NCBI GenBank assembly: GCA_017849315.1 | Contig: JAFIHQ010000009.1 | Coordinates: 1-30,806, forward strand | Source of the DNA: Treponema sp. | GTDB taxonomy: Bacteria > Spirochaetota > Spirochaetia > Treponematales > Rectinemataceae | Direction of reading: 5' to 3' | Length of the DNA: 30,806 nucleotides | Shown here: piece by piece, positions 24,612 through 30,806 of the stretch | Position numbering within the stretch: the first letter of the stretch is position 1 | Layout of the letters: every line of letters starts with the position of its first letter | The notes under the pieces: model-generated | The model's input: only the letters and a program-made list of their open reading frames with translations | The model's database searches: none | Told to the model about the DNA's origin: nothing | Position numbers and translations under genes: made by a program

Positions 24612-25739
24612 ATGCAAGATGTCTTCGTAGGCTTTACTTCGATTACGTGGCAGATGGTCGTTATGTGGGGTATCGGTGGTCTTTTGATCTGGCTGGCGAT
24701 CAAGAAAGAGTACGAACCAATGCTCTTGCTGCCAATAGGCTTTGGTGCCATCTTGGTGAATCTCCCGCTTTCGGTAGTATGGGAACACGAGAATGTTGCA
24801 GGTTTCCTCAAAATCCTTTACGACGGCGGCATCGTAAACGAGCTTTTCCCTTTGCTCATTTTTGTCGGTATCGGCGCGATGATCGATTTTGCTCCACTTT
24901 TCAAGAATCCCACGATGATTTTTTTTGGGGCCGCTGCGCAACTTGGTATCTTTGTTACGATGATGTTTGCTACGCTGCTCGGCTTTGATCTAAAGACTGC
25001 AGCGAGTATCGGCATTATCGGCGCTGCGGACGGGCCCACTGCAATCTATGTGGCGAGCAAGTTTGCCAAGAACTTTCTGGGGCCGATTTCCGTGGCGGCG
25101 TACTCATATATGTCGCTTGTGCCACTTATTCAGCCGCCAGTCATCAGGGCGCTTACGACAAAGGAAGAACGTCGTATTCACATGAGTTACCACGAGTCCA
25201 ATGCGCCTAAATGGTTAAAGGTTCTGTTCCCGATCATCGTAACCATGACCTCTGGCCTTGTGGCTCCAATTTCCGTACCCCTCGTGGGCTCTCTTATGTT
25301 CGGGAATCTTATCAGGGAGTCTGGCGTACTCGATCGGCTTTCTCAGACTGCTCAGAACGAACTCACCTACTTGGTTACCCTGTTGCTCGGCATTACGATC
25401 GGCGGAAGCATGCAGGCGGATAAGTTCTTGAATTACCAAACGATCCTCATTCTGTGTATGGGGCTTGTGGCATTCGTTTTTGATACAGTGGGAGGAGTGC
25501 TTCTCGCCAAGTCTGTCAACGTGTTCCTGCCCAAGGATAAGAAAATCAACCCAATGATAGGTGCCTGTGGCATTTCTGCATTCCCAATGTCCGCTCGTGT
25601 GGTACAAAAAATGGCCCAAGAAGAGGAGCGCGGGAACATAATCCTTATGCAGGCAATCAGCGCGAATGTATCCGGCCAGTTAGGTTCGATTATAGCAGGC
25701 GGCCTTATCCTGGCTTTTGTACCGCTTCTTGCACATTGA
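24612..25739 (+). CDS. Sodium-pumping decarboxylase beta subunit (OadB/GcdB/MmdB family)
   Basis: A 375-residue polytopic membrane protein that couples decarboxylation of biotin-bound CO2 to sodium export. Clear family blocks are 'MLLLPIGFGAILVNLPLS', 'LLIFVGIGAMIDFAPL', 'IGIIGAADGPTAIYVASK' (133-150, with the essential Asp-Gly-Pro), 'SYMSLVPLIQPPVIRALTTKEER' and the C-terminal 'GACGISAFPMSARVVQ...ISANVSGQLGSIIAGG'. The alpha (carboxyltransferase) and biotin-carrier genes are not in the window, so the substrate (oxaloacetate, methylmalonyl-CoA or glutaconyl-CoA) cannot be told. AAGGAG precedes the ATG at about 11 bp. Confidence 0.93.
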   Translation: MQDVFVGFTSITWQMVVMWGIGGLLIWLAIKKEYEPMLLLPIGFGAILVNLPLSVVWEHENVAGFLKILYDGGIVNELFPLLIFVGIGAMIDFAPLFKNPTMIFFGAAAQLGIFVTMMFATLLGFDLKTAASIGIIGAADGPTAIYVASKFAKNFLGPISVAAYSYMSLVPLIQPPVIRALTTKEERRIHMSYHESNAPKWLKVLFPIIVTMTSGLVAPISVPLVGSLMFGNLIRESGVLDRLSQTAQNELTYLVTLLLGITIGGSMQADKFLNYQTILILCMGLVAFVFDTVGGVLLAKSVNVFLPKDKKINPMIGACGISAFPMSARVVQKMAQEEERGNIILMQAISANVSGQLGSIIAGGLILAFVPLLAH

Positions 25740-25800
25740 AACGATATGGGCGGGATATAACCGATAGAGTTGTGTACTATGTCGAAAAACGAGGTTTTTT

Positions 25801-25968
25801 ATGGATAATCTGATAGAGAGCCTTTCTAATGCTTCCCCGTTGTCCCAGGCAGCCGCAATAACGGTAGGTGGCCTTGTGGGTGTTTTTGCCACTTTGGGTT
25901 TTTTCTGGTTAATTATCTGGTTTTCCAGCAAACTTCAAAAAGGCGAAAGAAGCAAGAAGGCCTCTTAA
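25801..25968 (+). CDS. Small single-span membrane protein, probable OadG-like gamma subunit
   Basis: A 55-residue product: polar N terminus, one transmembrane helix (about 20-42, 'TVGGLVGVFATLGFFWLIIW') and a basic tail 'KLQKGERSKKAS'. This is the layout of the gamma subunits that stabilise sodium-pumping decarboxylases, and it sits 61 bp after the beta subunit in the same direction. OadG proteins are usually about 80 residues, so the C-terminal zinc-binding tail is missing. GAGG lies about 7 bases before the ATG. The assignment is from context and topology, not a strong sequence match. Confidence 0.6.
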   Translation: MDNLIESLSNASPLSQAAAITVGGLVGVFATLGFFWLIIWFSSKLQKGERSKKAS

Positions 25969-25981
25969 TGCGGCCTTCTTG
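25953..25981 (+). terminator. Perfect 10-bp hairpin over the end of the small membrane-protein gene
   Basis: CAAGAAGGCC (25953-25962) and GGCCTTCTTG (25972-25981) pair perfectly around a 9-nt loop that contains the stop codon. No T-run follows, so it is a weak intrinsic terminator at best; an mRNA 3'-end stabiliser is equally possible. Confidence 0.4.
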
Positions 25982-26074
25982 TATGAAGAGACTCTTGGAA
26001 AAGGATTATCTGCACAGGAACAATCTCTGAAGGACAGTGCTTGCCGTGTGACCGTTGTGGCGTCAAGGGTGTTC

Positions 26075-27295
26075 TTAAGGTCGATCAGGATCTACAGCCT
26101 TTGCTAGCTCTCTTCCTCTCTGGTAGAGAAGGCTCAGGGTTTCTTCAGATGGCGCACCCGCCCATTCTACCTGCTCGAGGCTCTCCCAATGCAAAGGTGC
26201 AATCAGATTTTCGTACTCCTTTTTTGCGCCTCCTACCCAACCGTAGCTGCCTATTCGCAGGGCTTTCCGATTGAAGACATGTTTCCGCTCCAGAATACTT
26301 AGCACATAGGCCATTGGGGGGAAAACACGATACTCATAGGTAGGCATTGCGATGAGTATACCTTCGCTCTTGTAGGAGTCCGCCAAAACCCAGGATACAT
26401 CCTCGTTTGGAACCCTGTGGATTGTGTACGGGACACCCACGTCCTCGATACCTCGTAAGGCCGCAGTCAGACCCTTCTCGGTATTGCCGTACATCGATCC
26501 CCAGATAACTGCTATTTCCTTCTCCCGTGGTCCTTCCAAATAGCCTGCATATTTGCTGTACTTTTTTACCATATGGCAAGGGTCTTGCCGCCACACTATT
26601 CCATGACTCGGGGCTATGACGCCGATATCGAGTCTTGCCGCCTTTTCTATGGCACGTGTAACAAAAACCCCAAAGCTGGCCACTATATTGGCATAATAGC
26701 GCAAGCCTTCGGATTCAAAGAACTTGTGTTCCTCGTCGTTGAATTCATCGTCAAAGATTCGGTCGCCGAGCGACCCAAAACTTCCAAAAGCGTCGCAAGT
26801 AAACAGGACCCGATCCCGCTCGTCCCATGTGAGCATAGTCTCTGGCCAGTGCACGTTTGGTGTTTCTATAAACGAGAGCTTTACGTCGCCGCCAAGATCC
26901 AGCACGTCCCCGGTTTTGACAGCCCGAAGGCCATCCTCGATCTTATAAAAACTCTTTACAAGATCGATGCCTTTGGCTGTGGCGAGGATTTCCACATGTG
27001 GATTGAGCGTCTTGAACTCTGCAAGCCAGCCCGTATGGTCCGGCTCAAGATGGTTTAGGACGAGATAGTCGATATCTTTAACCTCAAGACCGATCGATGC
27101 GAGCTGCGCAGAGAACTCAGCAGGTGCTCCAACCCAATCACGTACAAGGTCGATGACGGCGATTTTTTCGCCTTTTACCACATATGAATTGAGTGAAACA
27201 CCATATGGTATAGGCCAGATGCCCTCAAAAAGGTCGTCACTCTTGATGTCCGCATGAATCGCATAGACGCGTTCCGAAATCTTGTGAATTCTCAT
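26075..27295 (-). CDS. Flavodiiron protein (A-type flavoprotein, FprA/NorV-like)
   Basis: A 406-residue cytoplasmic enzyme reducing O2 to water and/or NO to N2O. The N-terminal metallo-beta-lactamase-like domain has all diiron ligands: H82, E84, D86 and H87 (HLEPDH), H149, D168 and H231. The C-terminal flavodoxin domain (about 253-400) begins with the FMN phosphate loop 'VIWGSMYGNTE' and has 'MPTYEYRVFPPM' and 'GSYGWVGGAKKE'. No rubredoxin domain is fused. AAGGA precedes the ATG. It suggests an anaerobe or microaerophile that detoxifies oxygen. The gene stands alone. Confidence 0.95.
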   Translation of the reverse strand: MRIHKISERVYAIHADIKSDDLFEGIWPIPYGVSLNSYVVKGEKIAVIDLVRDWVGAPAEFSAQLASIGLEVKDIDYLVLNHLEPDHTGWLAEFKTLNPHVEILATAKGIDLVKSFYKIEDGLRAVKTGDVLDLGGDVKLSFIETPNVHWPETMLTWDERDRVLFTCDAFGSFGSLGDRIFDDEFNDEEHKFFESEGLRYYANIVASFGVFVTRAIEKAARLDIGVIAPSHGIVWRQDPCHMVKKYSKYAGYLEGPREKEIAVIWGSMYGNTEKGLTAALRGIEDVGVPYTIHRVPNEDVSWVLADSYKSEGILIAMPTYEYRVFPPMAYVLSILERKHVFNRKALRIGSYGWVGGAKKEYENLIAPLHWESLEQVEWAGAPSEETLSLLYQRGRELAKAVDPDRP

Positions 27296-27407
27296 ATCTT
27301 TTCCTTATGCCACCATGTTGCGTAAGATATATTAAAAGGAGCAAAAGCCGAAGAGTTGCTTTTTTGCATTAAACCATGTCTTTTATTTTCTGGCAACCGA
27401 CTCTGGT

Positions 27408-27449
27408 AAAAAAAGCCCGGTAGAACCCGATTCAGGATAGCTACCGGGC
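27408..27449 (-). terminator. Intrinsic terminator of the outer-membrane protein operon
   Basis: On the minus strand GCCCGGTAG (27449-27441) pairs perfectly with CTACCGGGC (27423-27415) and is followed by seven Ts (27414-27408). It lies about 35 bp after the stop at 27484. This is the clearest terminator in the window. Confidence 0.9.
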
Positions 27450-27483
27450 CTCTTAAGTCTGTTTTTTGACTTCTTTATTGAGG

Positions 27484-28944
27484 CTAGAAGGAACCGGTTA
27501 AGGTTCCGCTGAGGGACAAAGAAACACCATTATAGCCGCCAAATTGGTAATTGCTAGCCAAACCATACTCGGAACTCTGGCTACCAAAGAAGAATATGCT
27601 GGAAAGATTAACCGTAAAGTAATCTGTGACGTCCCAGCCTATTGATGGCCTCACCATGCCGGAAAGATCCGACAAGTTGGCTATCGCTGTGATCGAAGCC
27701 GAAAACTTGTCTGTGAAGAGCTGGCTTTTTGAAACTGTTGCGCCAATATAGTGCCGACCAGACCCCAAAATTGCACCGGTTAACGCTTGTTTCATAGTTT
27801 CAGACAACGCGGTCTGACCCATGTTATTAAGTGTATCTATCACTTCTTGAGCATTGTTTATGAGGGATGTTCTATCTCCGTTGGAGTAACCCTCGCCATT
27901 GTAAAAGTACTGGCCGGCAATTGTCAGATTATTGTTTAGGTCCGCATAGAGCAGCCCCGCCGTAGCGGAGAAGTAGATCTTATCGCGGTTGTCCGCAACA
28001 GTTCTGGTATGAATGTACGGTGCAGTAGTGTCTATGGAAGTAACAAAACTCTTGGCGCTTCCTCGAGAAACCATTGCCTCACCAAAGACATCGAAGTTGC
28101 CCAAGGGGCCCGTAACGGTAGCCATGGCGCGCTCAGCGGTATCGTTGCGATAGTAGAGCCCTGCACCCAGCTCATAGTTCCCAACCAGGAACTCGCCTCG
28201 TGCCGCAAGTGCGGTCGTATCGAAGTCGAGATCGCTTTCGTCCAGAACTGTCAGTAAATAAATATTGTTCTGAGTTCCTTTTATTGGTATTGTCGCTTGG
28301 AAATTGACTGGCCCCTCACGCTGAGTAGTTGGGGCAAAAACGTTAATCGGTGTCAGGTTGATAACATCGGCAGGACTCCAAAAGTAGCCAACGCCCCACT
28401 TGACGGTGCTCTTGCCAAACCTGAAGAACACGCTGTCGCCGACCGAAAAATCGGCAAAGAGTTCAAAAACCTGAGGAAGTTTTGAAACCTGTTTTGCCAA
28501 ATCTACAACTGCTTTGTCAGTTGATAGAGTGCTGCTCACTGTAGTAGGCCAGTTGGTTTTGACCGATCCATGGAACCTGAAATCCTCGACAGGTCGTGCG
28601 TCCACATAAAGCATAGACTTCAGACCGAAATCGAGGCTTGACTTTTCTGGCGAGAAAAACGAAGAACCACCAGTCCACGGCTCGCTCCATGCAAAAGTCG
28701 GTCCGATAGTACCGGTAATCGAGCCACCAACTCTCACTTTGCCCAAAGACAAGGCATCGCTCACCGGGTTAGTGGCCTGCGTTGTCGTCGGAGTAGGGGT
28801 TTCTACGGTATCTTCTCCACTAAAAAGCTCGTCCACAGAGGCGTTGGAATCAGAGCCCGTGTCCTGCGCCCATAGCGGCAGACTCATTGTAAGACCAAAA
28901 GCTAACAATATAATAAGACCGTAAAACGAAACACGCTTTTTCAT
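27484..28944 (-). CDS. Predicted outer-membrane beta-barrel protein
   Basis: A 486-residue protein with a signal peptide (MKKRVSFYGLIILLAFGLTMSLPLWAQ), then an acidic VDELFSGEDT segment and a Pro/Thr-rich linker (to about residue 65), then a long run of amphipathic strands ('RVGGSITGTIGPTFAWSEPW', 'LYVDARPVEDFRFHGSVKTNW', 'NYELGAGLYYRNDTAERAM'). It ends 'GVSLSLSGTLTGSF', a terminal Phe as expected for barrel insertion. I do not recognise a named family. The start at 28944 is fixed by AAGGAG; the longer frame to 29022 has no such site. It lies 115 bp downstream of the LolA-like gene, and its product is probably a porin or transport partner in the outer membrane. Confidence 0.75.
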   Translation of the reverse strand: MKKRVSFYGLIILLAFGLTMSLPLWAQDTGSDSNASVDELFSGEDTVETPTPTTTQATNPVSDALSLGKVRVGGSITGTIGPTFAWSEPWTGGSSFFSPEKSSLDFGLKSMLYVDARPVEDFRFHGSVKTNWPTTVSSTLSTDKAVVDLAKQVSKLPQVFELFADFSVGDSVFFRFGKSTVKWGVGYFWSPADVINLTPINVFAPTTQREGPVNFQATIPIKGTQNNIYLLTVLDESDLDFDTTALAARGEFLVGNYELGAGLYYRNDTAERAMATVTGPLGNFDVFGEAMVSRGSAKSFVTSIDTTAPYIHTRTVADNRDKIYFSATAGLLYADLNNNLTIAGQYFYNGEGYSNGDRTSLINNAQEVIDTLNNMGQTALSETMKQALTGAILGSGRHYIGATVSKSQLFTDKFSASITAIANLSDLSGMVRPSIGWDVTDYFTVNLSSIFFFGSQSSEYGLASNYQFGGYNGVSLSLSGTLTGSF

Positions 28945-29059
28945 GCACCACTCCTTTCTAATGGCAAGGAAGAACCTCCCGAATTCGACACCCATGAAGA
29001 CACCAAAACAGACTTCGCGCACATGCTTGAATTAAGGATGTCCTTCACTTACTTCATCG

Positions 29060-29881
29060 TTATCTGTTCACCTGCTCCAAAAATGCCTTTGTAAAGACCT
29101 TATCGGGCAATTTATCGACGGACTGCTCCGTCATCGTTATCTGGCTTTTTTCGCCCTTATTTATTTCGTCTATGATAAGAATCTGCGAAGCAAGCAACTT
29201 GCCGTCCAATTCGACATACTTGGGGATAAGCGTCGTTCGCATTAGCCTGCCATTCACAGCATAGTCCTCTCGCTTCAAGATCATATGCTTATCTTTTCGA
29301 ACATAGAGCTTTAGCTTGTCATAAGGCACTTCGTTGTTCTTGGCACTCAGATCGAAAATCCATACATTGAAATTTCCGAGTTTTCCATCGGTAACTGCAG
29401 CGATAGAATAATCGTCGGACAAAGACGAAGACTTGAAGTCGGCGTTTTTGGCCTTTGTATTCTGCAAATTCTCTTTTATAGAAGAGTGAGAGAACTTTCT
29501 GCTCGATGGATCGTAGAACCACAAGTTGTCGCCTTCAGTAAGATAGCCCTGTCCTTTATTGACTTCGGGAAGCATGATTAAAATAGTGAACTGCTTTTTT
29601 GCATCTCGCCTAAAGACCCGCGCCTGGGTAACTGTCTGCTTCTCACCAGGCTTCTCGGAGACAATTGTAAAGAGCGCACTAAAGTCCTTATCCGTAAAAT
29701 TGCTCGTCATGTCGAGTTCTTTGAGGATCTTGTTTGCTTCCGAAATTGGAAGCGTTTCCGCAAACGTGGCAAGAGGGACAAGGGCCAGCAGAGCGACCAA
29801 CAATGTCAAACCAGCCAGCCTACTTGTTCGTGTTAGGCGAGATTTCTTAATAAATCTCCGCTTATTCATTGAAAAACCCAT
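29060..29881 (-). CDS. LolA-like outer membrane lipoprotein-sorting protein
   Basis: A 273-residue exported protein with signal peptide (about 1-41, long basic n-region). The mature part fits the LolA-like 'outer membrane lipoprotein-sorting' family (PF17131 type): 'QARVFRRDAKKQFTILIMLPEVNKGQGYLTEGDNLWFYDPSSRKF', then 'SSSLSDDYSI', with beta-rich sequence to the end. Such proteins carry lipidated or hydrophobic cargo across the periplasm. The upstream ATG at 29881 is chosen because AAAGGAG lies 7 bases before it; a second ATG at residue 5 is also possible. It lies between an FtsX/LolC-type permease gene (28 bp) and a barrel gene, suggesting a cargo-transfer role. Confidence 0.88.
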   Translation of the reverse strand: MGFSMNKRRFIKKSRLTRTSRLAGLTLLVALLALVPLATFAETLPISEANKILKELDMTSNFTDKDFSALFTIVSEKPGEKQTVTQARVFRRDAKKQFTILIMLPEVNKGQGYLTEGDNLWFYDPSSRKFSHSSIKENLQNTKAKNADFKSSSLSDDYSIAAVTDGKLGNFNVWIFDLSAKNNEVPYDKLKLYVRKDKHMILKREDYAVNGRLMRTTLIPKYVELDGKLLASQILIIDEINKGEKSQITMTEQSVDKLPDKVFTKAFLEQVNR

Positions 29882-29909
29882 ACTTTACTCCTTTTTGTAA
29901 ATCTCGACT

Positions 29910-30806
29910 TTACTTGGTCGATCTCAGTGCTACCGCCGGTTCCAATTTTGCAGCGGAATTGGCTGGGAAGAGCGCAGCCAAAAGTGTCAATACAACGATG
30001 GTGCCAATATTCAGCAGCGCACGAAGTGGTGGCAAATAGAAGCTTAAATGCCCATTTTTGAGCAGGAGGAACGCCGGTGAATTTGTACCAAAGTTGATGA
30101 GCGACAGCAGATTCATTACGATAAATCCGAGTCCCAAGCCCGCTACAATTCCACCAAGAGCCAGGAAAAGCGCTTCGAACAAGAAGAGCCGCCTGACTTC
30201 GTTACGCTGCACACCTATAGCACGCATAGTGCCGATTTCCTTGATCCGTTCATACATTGTCATTCGGAACGTGTTATTGATACCTATCATGATAATCGCG
30301 AAGAGTATGATAAGAACGATAAAGGTGCCCGTGTCCAATGCCGTCACTATGTTCTTTGCGGAAGACATGAGATCATCGATAGTGTATACGCGGTATTTGA
30401 TGCCATTCCATGTCTCCTCGTTTTGATTCTGCAACAACACTTGGAAAGGTGTCTGGTTACCACTGCCGTCCGTTGCCCCTCTTGGGAAGGTCTGCAAACC
30501 TTGGCTCTTTAGGGCAACAAGAATCTTGTCTGCCGCAGGTGTCGCCTGGCGCATATCGTCCAGCATTAGACCGAGAGACATGTACTCTGTTGGTTTGAGT
30601 CCAATAGCCTGATTGAGATAACCAAGGTTGACATATGCCATCGTTGAGGTAGCCAGATCCGTGTCAGTACTGATTCCAACAAGGGTAAAATCGGCAATGT
30701 TGTTCTGACCCGTAACTGTCTGTAGCGACGCAATAATCTTGTCACCAATTTGGACTTTGAGTTTTTTTGCAACTTTTTCTGTGAGTATGAGCGCATCGGG
30801 CTGAGA
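29910..30806 (-). CDS. FtsX/LolC/MacB-type ABC transporter permease, 5' end outside window
   Basis: The frame is open from the right edge to a TAA at 29912-29910, giving 298 visible C-terminal residues. An extracytoplasmic domain (visible part about 1-165) precedes three membrane spans: 'FIVLIILFAIIMIGINNTFRM', 'LFLFEALFLALGGIVAGLGLGFIVM' and 'ALLNIGTIVVLTLLAALFPA'. The cytoplasmic 'YERIKEIGTMRAIGVQRNEVRRLF' loop and the final 'KLEPAVALRSTK' are hallmarks of FtsX-type permeases that pair with a LolD/MacB-like ATPase. With the LolA-like gene downstream, lipoprotein release or envelope cargo transfer is the likely role. The ATPase gene is not visible; it may lie beyond the edge. Confidence 0.9.
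   Translation of the reverse strand, partial: SQPDALILTEKVAKKLKVQIGDKIIASLQTVTGQNNIADFTLVGISTDTDLATSTMAYVNLGYLNQAIGLKPTEYMSLGLMLDDMRQATPAADKILVALKSQGLQTFPRGATDGSGNQTPFQVLLQNQNEETWNGIKYRVYTIDDLMSSAKNIVTALDTGTFIVLIILFAIIMIGINNTFRMTMYERIKEIGTMRAIGVQRNEVRRLFLFEALFLALGGIVAGLGLGFIVMNLLSLINFGTNSPAFLLLKNGHLSFYLPPLRALLNIGTIVVLTLLAALFPANSAAKLEPAVALRSTK

Noticed and set aside
30566..30796. A different-frame open reading frame at the right edge, suggesting a frameshift in the permease
   Set aside because: The permease frame itself stays open through to the window edge with plausible extracytoplasmic sequence, so no frameshift is needed.

Overview
The window looks like ordinary chromosome from a diderm bacterium, most likely a spirochaete (Spirochaetota, Treponema/Spirochaeta-like). 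That assignment is an inference. It rests on about 50% GC, LolA-like sorting and outer-membrane barrel genes, a DUF4416 gene, an SMC of unusual layout, a TK1-type thymidine kinase with long extensions, and a tmRNA tag ending in ALAA. I see no phage, insertion sequence, CRISPR array or rRNA. The only RNA gene I find is tmRNA.

Layout. Positions 1-4945 (+) hold the 3' part of a PTS EIIA domain, then a coupled smc and long-form alanyl-tRNA editing gene. Positions 4982-7778 (-) hold an oligopeptide-type substrate-binding protein followed by thymidine kinase, with DUF4416 and a lipoprotein gene divergent from them (7821-9284, +). Positions 9286-15249 (-) form one co-directional run: pyrK, pyrD, pstB, phoU, phoB, phoR. 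This is a pyrimidine step followed by phosphate sensing, but the pstSCA transport genes are not present. Next come lysO (+), a zinc-metalloprotease-like gene behind a glutaredoxin (-), and a probable outer-membrane barrel gene (+). The coupled pncA-pncB pair (NAD salvage) follows (+), then a LOG-family gene (-), a half-size DMT transporter (+), tmRNA and mnmA (both -). A decarboxylase sodium-pump beta subunit and a 55-residue gamma-like partner lie at 24612-25968 (+), and a flavodiiron protein at 26075-27295 (-). The window closes with an envelope operon read leftwards: an FtsX/LolC-type ABC permease cut by the window edge, a LolA-like periplasmic protein, and an outer-membrane protein gene ending in a clear intrinsic terminator.

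Points that stand out. The SMC is short and lacks a recognisable hinge. MnmA lacks the usual second catalytic cysteine. Thymidine kinase carries N- and C-terminal extensions. The permease/LolA-like/barrel operon may be a dedicated envelope trafficking route. Degenerate short tandem duplications recur at gene ends, some repeating the stop codon. I find no strong case for a wholly new defence or mobile system; the best candidates for new biology are these variant proteins and the envelope operon.
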